A stretch of DNA of 64,000 bases from Draconibacterium mangrovi_A (GTDB lineage Bacteria; Bacteroidota; Bacteroidia; Bacteroidales; Prolixibacteraceae). Position 1 is the stretch's first letter. The number at the start of each line of letters is the position of its first letter. The DNA lies in NCBI RefSeq assembly GCF_037646455.1, contig NZ_JBBIXN010000001.1:1364001-1428000 (forward strand). Reading direction: 5' to 3'. The position numbers and the translations under genes were made by a program. Positions 8,457 through 17,275 of the stretch are shown one piece after another. Below the pieces are notes generated by a model, which had not been told where the DNA came from, did no database searches, and saw only the letters and a program-made list of their open reading frames with translations.

Positions 8457-8536
8457 CATTATTATGATAAATTACTGGATCATGAGCACTCATGATCAGG
8501 ATTTTCTATTGTATAAATTTCACATGTTTAAAAGAT

Positions 8537-11500
8537 ATGCTCAATAAAACCATACGATTTTTTCTCGAGAATAAACTGGTTACATTATTGGTTTTAATTC
8601 TCTTCATTAGCTGGGGAATTGTAACATCTCCCTTTAGCTGGGATACCGGATTTTTACCCAAAGATCCTGTCCCGGTGGATGCTATCCCCGATATCGGCGA
8701 AAACCAGCAGATTGTTTTCACACAATGGATGGGGCGCTCGCCACAGGATATCGAAGACCAGATTTCCTATCCGCTAACCACGTATTTGCTGGGAATACCC
8801 GGCGTAAAATCCATTCGGAGTTCATCCATTTTCGGATTCTCCAGCATTTACATCATTTTTAACGAAGATGTAGAGTTTTACTGGTCACGGTCGCGGATAC
8901 TGGAAAAGCTGAATTCATTGCCATCCGGCTTGTTGCCAGAAGGTGTGCAGCCGGCACTTGGGCCCGATGCAACAGCACTCGGACAGGTGTACTGGTACAC
9001 CATAGAAGGGCGCGACAAAGACGGGAATGCGACCGGTGGCTGGGATTTGCACGAAATACGAACCGTGCAGGATTTCTTTGTGAAATATGCTTTGAATGCC
9101 GCTGAAGGTGTTTCTGAAGTGGCTTCGATTGGCGGTTTTGTGCAGGAATACCAGATCAATGTCAATCCCGATGCACTAAAAGCCTACAACATTCCACTGC
9201 ATAAAGTGATGGAGGCCGTTCGAAAATCGAATCGTGATGTGGGTGCCAAAACCATAGAGATCAACCAGGCGGAATACCTGGTTCGCGGTCTGGGTTACAT
9301 TAAAAACACCGAAGACATTGAAAAAGCCGTGGTCGCTGTTCAGGATAACGTCCCGATACGCGTGAAGGATGTTGGGATTGTCAGTCTTGGCCCGGCCAAC
9401 CGCCGTGGAGCACTAGATAAAGACGGTGCCGAAGTAGTTGGCGGAGTTGTAGTGGCCCGGTACGGTGCCAATCCGCTGGAAGTCATCAACAATGTAAAAG
9501 ATAAGATTGCTGAAATTGCGCCGGGACTGCCCCAAAAGACACTGGACAACGGCGTGGAAAGCCAGCTTACCATCGTTCCGTTTTACGATCGTTCCACTTT
9601 AATTCATGAGACTCTTGGAACACTGGAAGAAGCGCTGTCGCTCGAAATTCTGATCGCCATCTTGGTGGTGATTGTTATGGTACTGAACCTGCGGGCTTCA
9701 TTCCTGATTTCGAGTTTATTGCCTATCGCGGTGCTCATGGTGTTTATTGCCATGCGCTACTTTGGTGTCGATGCTAATATTGTGGCCCTTTCGGGTATTG
9801 CCATTGCCATCGGAACCATGGTAGATCTGGGGATTATTCTCTCCGAAAACATTATAAAACACATCGATGAAGCGCCGCCCGGACAAAAACTCATTACAAC
9901 GGTTTACGACGGTGCTGCCGAAGTAAGTTCAGCTATTTTAACTGCTGTTTCCACAACCATTGTAAGTTTTATTCCGGTATTCACCATGCAGGCTGCCGAA
10001 GGAAAATTGTTTGGCCCGCTGGCTTTTACCAAAACATTTGCATTGGTTGCTGCACTCATTGTTTCGCTAATATTTTTACCGGCCTTTTCACACTGGGTTT
10101 TTGGAGCCAAAATCAAAAAGAAAAACATTGTACGTTGGTTGAACATCGTTATTGTTCCGGGCGGAATAGTTGCCCTTATTGCCGGGTATTTATGGGCCGG
10201 ATCGATCCTGATCGCCTTTGGTATTTCAGGCTTGCTCAACCAGATTTACATCGATAAATCGCAGGTAACAAAACCAACAGAAAATTTGAAAATCACGTCC
10301 TGGCTGAAAAAATTTGGCCTGCTGGTTTTAAAACACGCCAGCATTATTATTTCAGTTATTGCGGTTGTATGGCTGTTGGCTAAATACTGGCTGCCGCTGG
10401 GTGCATCAAGAAGTATTGTCACCAACTTCATTTTTGTTGGGTTGCTGGTCGGAATTATTTTGGGAGGCTTCCTGCTTCTCGAGCATTTCTACAAACGCAT
10501 ATTAACATGGTGCCTGAATCATAAAGTGGCATTTTTGCTCATCCCCTCTTTCCTGATTTTGGTTGGAATTACCTCGTGGATGGGATTCAACAACCTGTTT
10601 GGATTCGTTCCAAAAAGCGTTGATAAACTGGGATGGAATGTGCGCACTACCAAAGTTTGGTCGGGGCTGACACATGCTTTCCCGGGAATTGGCAAAGAAT
10701 TTATGCCATCGCTCGACGAAGGAAGCTTTTTGTTGATGCCTACTTCGATGCCCCACTCAGGTATTGCCTACAACCGAAAAGTAGTGGGTCAGCTCGATAT
10801 GTTGCTCACCAATATTCCCGAGGTTGATCTGTCGGTCGGGAAAATGGGACGTGTTGAATCAGCACTCGACCCCGCACCTATTTCGATGTACGAAAACGTG
10901 ATCAACTACAAATCGGAATACATGCTGAATGAAAAAGGGCATCGTGTACGGTTTAAAGTAGATAAAGACAAGCGTTTTATTTTGACAAACGGCGATACGC
11001 TCACGAACGAAGAAGCCTTACAACGCGGAATAACCAGGGAAGATCTGATTACGGATGATAAAGGAAATTTCTACCGCAACTGGCGCGATAAAATCAAATC
11101 ACCCGACGATATCTGGACAGAAATTGTTAATGCAACGAAAATTCCGGGTGTGACTTCAGCACCGAAACTGCAACCGATTGAAACCCGCTTGGTGATGCTG
11201 CAAACCGGAATGCGCGCCCCGATGGGAATTAAAGTTTACGGACCCGATTTGACTACGATCGAAAACTTCGGAATTCAACTCGAAGAAATTCTGAAAACGG
11301 TTCCTTCGGTAAAAGCGCAGGCGGTATTTGCCGACCGGATCGTTGGAAAACCGTACTTACTCTTCGATATCGATCGGGATAAAATTTCACGCTATGGATT
11401 GAATGTGGAAGATGTGCAGCAGACCATTGAAACGGCAATTGGCGGCATGAAAATAACTTCCACGGTAGAAGGACGTGAACGTTTCCCGGTAAGGGTGCGT

Positions 11501-12391
11501 TACCCGCGTGAACTGCGAGACGATCCGGAGTCTTTGGGAAAGATCCTCTTGCAAACGCCTACCGGTGCTCAAATTCCGCTAAACCAACTGGTTCATATCC
11601 GATACCAGCGTGGTCCGCAGGCCATCAAAAGCGAGGAAACATTCCTGGTGGGCTACGTGCTTTTCGATAAAAATGAAGGATTCTCGGAAGTAACCGTGGT
11701 AAACGACGCACAGCAAGTGATCCGGGATAAAATTGATTCCGGAGAATTGACGGTTCCGGCCGGAGTTACCTATAAATTCTCTGGAAGTTACGAAAACCAG
11801 ATTCGTGCCGAAAAACGGCTGTCGATCATAGTACCGATTGTGCTGGTCATCGTCTTCCTGATCCTGTACTTCCAGTTTAAATCGGTGTCCACATCCATGA
11901 TGGTTTTCTCCGGAATTGCCATGGCATTCAGCGGAGGGTTTCTGATGATCTGGCTGTACGGTCAAGGCTGGTTTATGGATTTTTCGGTGTTCGGCACCAA
12001 TTTCCGCGATCTCTTCCAGATGCACACCATCAACCTGAGTGTGGCAGTGTGGGTCGGATTTATTGCACTTTTCGGCATTGCCACCGACGATGGTGTTCTG
12101 ATTGCCACTTACCTCGATCAGAGTTTCGAGCGCAACCGTCCCAAAAATTTAAAAGAAGTTAGAGCCGCTGTGGTTGAAGCCGGATTACGCAGAATTCGCC
12201 CGGCACTAATGACCGTGGGAACGACCATGATCGCTCTGCTGCCGGTACTTACTTCCACCGGGCGTGGCTCAGATATTATGATTCCGATGGCCATCCCGTC
12301 GTTTGGAGGAATGGCTGTGGCGCTCATCAGCATCTTTGTGGTGCCGGTATTTTACAGCTTCCGGGAAGAACGAAAAATTAAAAAACTGTAA
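8537..12391 (+). CDS. CusA/CzcA-family heavy-metal RND efflux pump, enlarged form
   Basis: 1284 residues from ATG 8537 (MLNKTIRFFLENKLV, the usual start of this family); an upstream ATG at 8492 would add 15 residues. It is the inner-membrane proton/metal antiporter of a tripartite efflux system. TM4 reads IAIAIGTMVDLGIILSENI, with a single Asp and a Glu as in the Cu/Ag group. CusA is about 1050 residues; the excess comes mainly from about 125 residues with three or four extra hydrophobic segments (about 530-655) and a polar loop of roughly 65-70 residues (about 790-855). A methionine is kept at the CusA M573 position (RLVMLQTG), but the M623 and M672 equivalents are Leu (SRYGLNVEDV) and Thr (QTPTGAQ). 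Partners are the TolC-like and CusB-like genes downstream. Confidence 0.92.
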   Translation: MLNKTIRFFLENKLVTLLVLILFISWGIVTSPFSWDTGFLPKDPVPVDAIPDIGENQQIVFTQWMGRSPQDIEDQISYPLTTYLLGIPGVKSIRSSSIFGFSSIYIIFNEDVEFYWSRSRILEKLNSLPSGLLPEGVQPALGPDATALGQVYWYTIEGRDKDGNATGGWDLHEIRTVQDFFVKYALNAAEGVSEVASIGGFVQEYQINVNPDALKAYNIPLHKVMEAVRKSNRDVGAKTIEINQAEYLVRGLGYIKNTEDIEKAVVAVQDNVPIRVKDVGIVSLGPANRRGALDKDGAEVVGGVVVARYGANPLEVINNVKDKIAEIAPGLPQKTLDNGVESQLTIVPFYDRSTLIHETLGTLEEALSLEILIAILVVIVMVLNLRASFLISSLLPIAVLMVFIAMRYFGVDANIVALSGIAIAIGTMVDLGIILSENIIKHIDEAPPGQKLITTVYDGAAEVSSAILTAVSTTIVSFIPVFTMQAAEGKLFGPLAFTKTFALVAALIVSLIFLPAFSHWVFGAKIKKKNIVRWLNIVIVPGGIVALIAGYLWAGSILIAFGISGLLNQIYIDKSQVTKPTENLKITSWLKKFGLLVLKHASIIISVIAVVWLLAKYWLPLGASRSIVTNFIFVGLLVGIILGGFLLLEHFYKRILTWCLNHKVAFLLIPSFLILVGITSWMGFNNLFGFVPKSVDKLGWNVRTTKVWSGLTHAFPGIGKEFMPSLDEGSFLLMPTSMPHSGIAYNRKVVGQLDMLLTNIPEVDLSVGKMGRVESALDPAPISMYENVINYKSEYMLNEKGHRVRFKVDKDKRFILTNGDTLTNEEALQRGITREDLITDDKGNFYRNWRDKIKSPDDIWTEIVNATKIPGVTSAPKLQPIETRLVMLQTGMRAPMGIKVYGPDLTTIENFGIQLEEILKTVPSVKAQAVFADRIVGKPYLLFDIDRDKISRYGLNVEDVQQTIETAIGGMKITSTVEGRERFPVRVRYPRELRDDPESLGKILLQTPTGAQIPLNQLVHIRYQRGPQAIKSEETFLVGYVLFDKNEGFSEVTVVNDAQQVIRDKIDSGELTVPAGVTYKFSGSYENQIRAEKRLSIIVPIVLVIVFLILYFQFKSVSTSMMVFSGIAMAFSGGFLMIWLYGQGWFMDFSVFGTNFRDLFQMHTINLSVAVWVGFIALFGIATDDGVLIATYLDQSFERNRPKNLKEVRAAVVEAGLRRIRPALMTVGTTMIALLPVLTSTGRGSDIMIPMAIPSFGGMAVALISIFVVPVFYSFREERKIKKL

Positions 12392-12393
12392 CC

Positions 12394-13626
12394 ATGAAGA
12401 AAATACTAATAATATTCATTACACTGCTCGTGGTAAGTTTCACTTTAAAGGCTCAAACGTTGGAAGATTATTTCCAGCTGGCGGCCGAAAATAACCCGGG
12501 CTTGCAGGCGCAGTACAAGGATTTTGAGGCCGCCCTGCAAAAAGTGACGCAGTATCGCGCTCTTCCCGACCCTACTTTTTCTTTCGGCTATTTTATTTCG
12601 CCGGTGGAAACACGTGTAGGTCCGCAACGGGCAAAATTCTCGCTCAGTCAAATGCTGCCCTGGTTTGGAACGCTCGAGGCGCAATCAGATGCAGCATCAC
12701 TGATGGCCGAAGCAAAATACCAGGCATTTCTGGATGCCCGGAACAAACTGTATTACAGCGTAGCGGCCGCCTACTATCCGCTGGTTGAGTTGAACAGGTT
12801 AAAAGAAATTGAACAGGAAAATATCGAGATCCTGCAATCGTACAAATCCATTGTCAACGCCAAGTTTAAAAATGGCGTTTCGCCAATGACCGATGCATTG
12901 CGGGTGGACATCATGCTAAAAGATGCACAAACCAATCTTGGTATCCTGAATAAAAAAGAAAAACCACTGCGGGCTTCATTTAACAGTTTGCTCAACAGAG
13001 AAAGGAACGAAACCGTGCTGATCCGGGATTCGCTTACCATAGAATTATTGCCTGAAAATTTCAGGAGAGATTCCCTGCTTACAAACAATCCGATGCTCGA
13101 TGCACTCGATTTAAAAAGGCAAGCCAGCGAAGCCAGCGAAATTGCAACACAACGACAAGGGCTTCCAAAAGTGGGATTCGGGCTGGATTATACCATCGTG
13201 GGGAAACGTAACGACATGGATGTGGAAGACAACGGTAAAGACATTCTGATGCCCATGGTTTCGGTAAGCATCCCGCTGTTTACGAAAAGATACGTGGCCG
13301 CCCGCAAGGAAGCACAGTTGATGCAGGAAAAGTATTCCCTGCAAAAAGAGGAAACCATCAATTCACTGACTTCAAACTACGAGTTGGTTTGGTTTCAAAT
13401 TGAGCAGCAAAAAGATTTAATTGAATTGTATCAGGAGCAAATTCTTGAATCCGAACAAACACTTAACCTCTTGTTTAGTGCTTACGCCAATTCGGGGAAA
13501 GATTTTGAAGAAGTTTTACGCATGCAGCAGCAACTGCTGAAATATGAAAAAATGAAAGCCGTGGCAGAAACACAATACCAAACCGCTGTTGCACAACTAA
13601 ATTACATCACTGCAAAAACATATTAA
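12394..13626 (+). CDS. TolC-family outer-membrane efflux protein (CusC/CzcC-like)
   Basis: 410 residues with a signal peptide (about 1-20, ending FTLKAQ). The rest shows the TolC pattern: long amphipathic helices (LEDYFQLAAENNPGLQAQ, and a matching half near residue 230 with NNPMLDALDLKRQ) separated by beta segments such as FSFGYFISPVETRVGP and VSVSIPLFTKRYVAARKEA. It would form the outer-membrane channel of the tripartite pump. It starts 2 nt after the stop of the CusA-like gene, so it is almost certainly cotranscribed. It lacks an N-terminal lipobox, unlike many CusC proteins. Confidence 0.9.
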   Translation: MKKILIIFITLLVVSFTLKAQTLEDYFQLAAENNPGLQAQYKDFEAALQKVTQYRALPDPTFSFGYFISPVETRVGPQRAKFSLSQMLPWFGTLEAQSDAASLMAEAKYQAFLDARNKLYYSVAAAYYPLVELNRLKEIEQENIEILQSYKSIVNAKFKNGVSPMTDALRVDIMLKDAQTNLGILNKKEKPLRASFNSLLNRERNETVLIRDSLTIELLPENFRRDSLLTNNPMLDALDLKRQASEASEIATQRQGLPKVGFGLDYTIVGKRNDMDVEDNGKDILMPMVSVSIPLFTKRYVAARKEAQLMQEKYSLQKEETINSLTSNYELVWFQIEQQKDLIELYQEQILESEQTLNLLFSAYANSGKDFEEVLRMQQQLLKYEKMKAVAETQYQTAVAQLNYITAKTY

Positions 13627-13722
13627 CGATGAAACGAATCATGAGAAAATATTCTACTGAAAGATGTATTGCGAACATGGTGAGTTCCATCGAATATCGA
13701 ATAATTAAAAAACAATAAAGAG

Positions 13723-15504
13723 ATGAAATCAAATACAAAAACAATAATCATGGTGCTGTCTACACTGGCAATTGGACTCTTGCTGGGATGGTTGATATTT
13801 GGTGATTCGGAGCCTCAGCTTATCGAAGAACACCAGCACGAACACAGTGTAGAGGAAGTGGCCGGAGAAACCATCTGGACCTGCTCGATGCACCCGCAAA
13901 TTCGCCAGAGCGAACCCGGGGACTGCCCTATCTGCGGAATGGATCTAATTCCGCTGGAAGAAGAGCAGAACGACGAGATCGATCCAAATGCCGTAAGCAT
14001 GTCGCCTACTGCCATGCAGCTCGCCAGCATTAAAACAACTGTTGTTGGTTCTTCAGAACCGGTAAAAGTTGTTCGGCTCGATGGAAAAGTACAGGAAGAT
14101 GAACGCTTGATGTTTTCACAATCGTCGCACATCCCAGGCAGGATAGAAGAACTGATGGTAAATTTTACAGGCGAATATGTTCAAAAAGGACAGGTGATTG
14201 CCTCGATTTATTCGCCCGATCTGGTAACCGCACAGGAAGAGTTGTTTGAGGCACAAAAGATAAAAGATTCGCAGCCACAGCTTTTCGAAGCAGCCAAAGA
14301 AAAACTGAAGAACTGGAAGCTGACTGACGAGCAAATCGACAAACTTCTGACTTCAGGAAAAGCCCGGGAAAAATTCAATGTTCAGGCCGAAGTATCGGGT
14401 TATGTCACACAAAAAAAGGTAAACACCGGCGATTACGTCAAAAGAGGCCAAGCCATTTACGAAGTAGCTGATCTGTCTAAGGTTTGGGTGCTTTTCGATG
14501 TGTACGAATCGGATCTGACATGGATTAAAAAAGGCGACAAAGTCACATTTACAGTAGAGTCGCTTCCCGGCGAAACTTTTGAGGGAAAAATCGATTACCT
14601 CGATCCGGTGATAAATCCAAAAACCAGGGTAGCCAAAGCACGGGTGGTTAAAACCAATCCGGGAATGAAACTGAAACCCGAAATGTTTGTCTCAGGGAAA
14701 GTTGAGGCTAAACTGCCTCAGACCGATGCTGTGGTGGTTCCGAAAACAGCGGTAATGTGGACCGGAGCACGTTCGGTGGTGTACGTAAAATCGCAAACCG
14801 ATCAAGGCGTATATTTTAACATGCGCGAGGTGGATCTTGGTCCTGCACTGGGCGAAAGTTACATTATTGAGAACGGCGTTCAGGAAGGTGAAGAAATTGC
14901 TGTCAACGGCACATTCAGCATTGATGCAGCAGCACAGCTGGCAGGTAAGCCAAGTATGATGAGCCCGGAAGGAGGTGCTGCTCCAACAGGCCACAATCAC
15001 GGCGGGATGAATACGGACAGTAACGAGCAAAGTACTACAATAGAATCGGTAGAAGTTGATCCAACATTTGTAAAACAGCTTACCGCCTTTTATGAAGCTT
15101 ACCTGAAAATGAATGAGGCCTTTATTGCAACAGATGCAGCCAAAGTGAGTGCAGAAGCAAAGAACACATCAAATGCGCTTGCAGCTATTCAAATGGAATT
15201 GTTAAAAGGCGATACACACATGGCGTGGATGGATCAACTTAATATTCTGAAACCATCGTTGCAAAAAATTGGCAATAGCAGCGACATCGACGAACAAAGA
15301 TTAGAATACGCCACATTTAACCCGGCATTCTACAAAAGCCTGAAGATGTTCGGACTGGATAACGACACTGCATATTACCAGTACTGCCCCATGGCCAATG
15401 GCGACCAGGGAGCTTTCTGGCTAAGCAAGACAAAAGAGATCCGAAATCCCTATTTTGGAGATATGATGCTGAGTTGCGGGGAAACGAAAGATACACTGCA
15501 ATAA
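13723..15504 (+). CDS. CusB-like periplasmic adaptor with heavy-metal-binding and DUF3347 domains
   Basis: 593 residues, the adaptor of the tripartite pump. An N-terminal membrane anchor (about 8-27) is followed by a heavy-metal-binding domain (TCSMHPQIRQSEPGDCPICGMDL, split as CSMHP and CPICGMDL, about residues 50-75). The core adaptor has barrel-sandwich halves around an alpha-helical hairpin (about 120-400). A Met/His-rich linker (GHNHGGMNTD) leads to a C-terminal DUF3347 domain (about 440-590) that ends with YCPMANGDQGAFWLS and SCGETKD. The CusB family passes Cu+/Ag+ to CusA through Met residues; the appended modules would add periplasmic metal sites. It lies about 100 nt after the TolC gene, and AAAGAG lies just before the start. 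Confidence 0.92.
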   Translation: MKSNTKTIIMVLSTLAIGLLLGWLIFGDSEPQLIEEHQHEHSVEEVAGETIWTCSMHPQIRQSEPGDCPICGMDLIPLEEEQNDEIDPNAVSMSPTAMQLASIKTTVVGSSEPVKVVRLDGKVQEDERLMFSQSSHIPGRIEELMVNFTGEYVQKGQVIASIYSPDLVTAQEELFEAQKIKDSQPQLFEAAKEKLKNWKLTDEQIDKLLTSGKAREKFNVQAEVSGYVTQKKVNTGDYVKRGQAIYEVADLSKVWVLFDVYESDLTWIKKGDKVTFTVESLPGETFEGKIDYLDPVINPKTRVAKARVVKTNPGMKLKPEMFVSGKVEAKLPQTDAVVVPKTAVMWTGARSVVYVKSQTDQGVYFNMREVDLGPALGESYIIENGVQEGEEIAVNGTFSIDAAAQLAGKPSMMSPEGGAAPTGHNHGGMNTDSNEQSTTIESVEVDPTFVKQLTAFYEAYLKMNEAFIATDAAKVSAEAKNTSNALAAIQMELLKGDTHMAWMDQLNILKPSLQKIGNSSDIDEQRLEYATFNPAFYKSLKMFGLDNDTAYYQYCPMANGDQGAFWLSKTKEIRNPYFGDMMLSCGETKDTLQ

Positions 15505-15567
15505 GCAAATTTTGCCGAACAGGAGCTCAAGCTCTCGTTCAGGTTTAAACTATTAAAATTAAATGTC

Positions 15568-15888
15568 ATGGAAGATTTCATTAAAAACATCAGTTTAAAA
15601 GTTGAAGGACTCCCAAGCCATGACTTGATACGCACTTTTACCTCTTCGTTGACAAAAGAAAAGGGAATACGAAATGTACTATTTGAAAATCATACATTTT
15701 CCATCGATTTCAATCCATACGTAATTAGTAAGGATGAAATTATTCACGAAATGGAGGAATCGGGAATTCAACCCTGCACCTGTCAGAAAAAGGAAAAAGG
15801 ATTTAAAAAGTGGATTTCGAACCTGGCACAACAGAATAAAAAGAATTTAGGAAGTCAGCGACTGGATTGTTGCGACATGAATCATTAG
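15568..15888 (+). CDS. HMA-like small protein lacking the CxxC motif, with a C-terminal cysteine tail
   Basis: 106 residues. The first 70 have the beta-alpha-beta-beta-alpha-beta rhythm of an HMA domain (ISLKVEGLPSHDLI, then GIRNVLFENHTFSIDF, then IIHEMEESGIQPC), but GLPSHD stands where the metal-binding GMTCxxC loop should be. Cysteines appear instead after the domain (PCTCQKK) and at the C-terminus (LDCCDMNH). No signal peptide, so it should be cytoplasmic. Part of the copper operon by position and strand. Exact family unknown; a chaperone with a relocated metal site or a protein-protein adaptor are both possible. Confidence 0.7.
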   Translation: MEDFIKNISLKVEGLPSHDLIRTFTSSLTKEKGIRNVLFENHTFSIDFNPYVISKDEIIHEMEESGIQPCTCQKKEKGFKKWISNLAQQNKKNLGSQRLDCCDMNH

Positions 15889-15943
15889 AACGATTCACTA
15901 TGAAGAGATTTAGAAACGAATACAAACTTAAAAATTACAAAAA

Positions 15944-16477
15944 ATGAAACGCATTAATGTATTGTTGGCAATGGTCCTTGTTGCAGGATTTATTGCATGC
16001 AATCAAAACGACGAAACACTCCTCGACAACAGTATTGAAGGAACTTATACCGGCACATTAACTTCTGGCTTAAAAAGCGCCTCGAGCATCTTTCCAGGAA
16101 GTACCGATGCAACAGCAGTGGTAACCAAATCGGGCGATGACTTGATCGAAGTTCACTGCTTTACAGATGAGATGGATACCACCTTTATGCTGAACTATTA
16201 TGAGAATAACGATAGTGTGATGGTTTGCCTCACCGGTGGTGCATTTGGGGAAATGTATGGACACATGCTCGGTCAGGGCCACATGGGTGGAATGATGGGA
16301 GATATCGGCCCGAATCAGACCGAATGGCGACATCATTTGAGTGACGAACACAAACAGGGAGATGAACATTTTGGAGGATTCGACAGGATGAATCATTCAT
16401 TTGGATACACTTTCGACATGGTGGAAGGGAACGACCACTACGGCGTGCATTTCGAGGGGACAAAAACAAGTAACTAA
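15944..16477 (+). CDS. Met/His-rich lipoprotein of the metal island
   Basis: 177 residues with a type II signal peptide; lipobox GFIAC places the lipidated Cys at residue 19. The mature protein has a beta-rich front (GTYTGTLTSGL, DDLIEVHCF) and then a segment dense in Met and His (MYGHMLGQGHMGGMMGD, residues about 105-121; WRHHLSDEHKQGDEHFGG). Such segments bind Cu+ and Ag+ in known periplasmic copper proteins. The inferred role is an envelope metal buffer or donor for the efflux system. It precedes the promoter at 16487-16551 and probably ends the operon that starts at 7816. Confidence 0.75.
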   Translation: MKRINVLLAMVLVAGFIACNQNDETLLDNSIEGTYTGTLTSGLKSASSIFPGSTDATAVVTKSGDDLIEVHCFTDEMDTTFMLNYYENNDSVMVCLTGGAFGEMYGHMLGQGHMGGMMGDIGPNQTEWRHHLSDEHKQGDEHFGGFDRMNHSFGYTFDMVEGNDHYGVHFEGTKTSN

Positions 16478-16486
16478 TATAGGATT

Positions 16487-16551
16487 TTAAAATAGTGTAA
16501 TGTTTTTTAAAAATTACATAACAACTGATCATCAATGTGTTAGTAACTTTA
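16487..16551 (+). promoter_or_regulatory. Promoter with conserved 14-nt upstream box (site C)
   Basis: The box TTAAAATAGTGTAA (16487-16500) is followed by a TTTAAAAA tract and then, exactly 57 nt after the box start, by the -7-like element TAACTTTA (16544-16551). The promoter at 18909-18973 has the same box with one mismatch, the same tract and the same 57-nt spacing; both continue into GTA-TAAAA-type sequence. An inner dyad TGTAA-N13-TTACA is also present here. Candidate binding site for the AraC/CxxC regulators (inference). It would drive the small membrane protein and PII-like genes. Confidence 0.6.
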
Positions 16552-16570
16552 TGGTAATAAAAAACAAAGG

Positions 16571-16792
16571 ATGTTCAATTTAAAATATTACGTTATGTAT
16601 TTACACATTTTTATATTGACACTGATCCTGGTAGCCTTCACGATGCTGGCGCTGGGCATAAAATTACTCTTCGATAAAGAAGCAACTTTTCCACATCATT
16701 CATGTGCGCTCGACGACGAAAAGTTAAATAACGTTGGAGGTTGCTTGAATTGCGAAATCAAAGAGATTGCAAACTGTGCAGAAGAAAGTTAG
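16571..16792 (+). CDS. Small membrane protein with C-terminal cysteine cluster
   Basis: 73 residues. One hydrophobic segment (about 9-32, IFILTLILVAFTMLALG) is followed by a short tail with HHSC, GGCLNC and NC, giving four cysteines. The layout resembles the NqrM/DUF539-like 'membrane or secreted' proteins of Bacteroidota (LFDKEATFPHHSC after the helix), but the match is from memory and weak. ATG 16595 is an alternative start; the chosen one has AAAGG directly upstream. It is the first gene after the site C promoter, so metal-responsive expression is likely. Its Cys cluster could bind a metal or an Fe-S unit. Confidence 0.65.
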   Translation: MFNLKYYVMYLHIFILTLILVAFTMLALGIKLLFDKEATFPHHSCALDDEKLNNVGGCLNCEIKEIANCAEES

Positions 16793-16886
16793 AGGGGAAG
16801 AATAAAGGCCGGAATGCGATACTGCCACTGATGGAGAGAAAATTTCGGTCTTTTATTTCCTGAATAAGAAATGAAAGGAATAAATC

Positions 16887-17228
16887 ATGAAACTAATAAA
16901 AGCATACATACGTCACCGAAAAACAGAAGAGGTGTACAACGCGCTAAACAATGAGGGTTATTGCTGCATGACCTTTGTAGAATGCGAAGGAACAGGAAGA
17001 TACTCGGATCATGAAAAGGAACACATAAGCGACAAATATCCATACGCCGATGCCTATCGTGTGGTTAAACTCGAAATGCTCGTGGCGAACGAACATGTTG
17101 ATCCGGTAATTCAACTAATTCGCGAAAACGGCAGAACGGGTTACCGGGGCGATGGAATGGTAATTGTGTCTCCTGTAGATGAAGTATTTAAGGTCCGAAC
17201 AGATGAAAAGGGAATCCTTGCCATCTGA
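16887..17228 (+). CDS. PII-like signalling protein associated with metal efflux
   Basis: 113 residues with the PII (GlnB-like) fold signature: MKLIKAYIR at strand 1, a long T-loop-like stretch (ECEGTGRYSDHEKEHISDKYPYADAYR), and a good C-terminal match (NGRTGYRGDGMVIVSPVDEV followed by VRTDEKGILAI). The T-loop is unlike that of GlnB/GlnK and lacks the usual uridylylation Tyr context, but it is rich in His, Asp and Glu. It fits the PII-NG type found next to CzcABC-type metal efflux genes in other bacteria (established association; mechanism poorly known). It is cytoplasmic and likely shares the site C promoter with the small membrane protein gene upstream. Confidence 0.8.
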   Translation: MKLIKAYIRHRKTEEVYNALNNEGYCCMTFVECEGTGRYSDHEKEHISDKYPYADAYRVVKLEMLVANEHVDPVIQLIRENGRTGYRGDGMVIVSPVDEVFKVRTDEKGILAI

Positions 17229-17275
17229 AAATGAGATTTTACATACAACATAGTATTCACTTAAATTTATAAGAT

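Noticed and set aside
8492..8536. Upstream ATG extension of the CusA-like pump
   Set aside because: The extra 15 residues (MIRIFYCINFTCLKD) precede the usual family start MLNKTIRFF and are not expected; kept only as an alternative.
13629..13718. 29-residue frame between the TolC and CusB-like genes
   Set aside because: Basic and very short with no motif; it may be just spacer DNA, and nothing supports translation.
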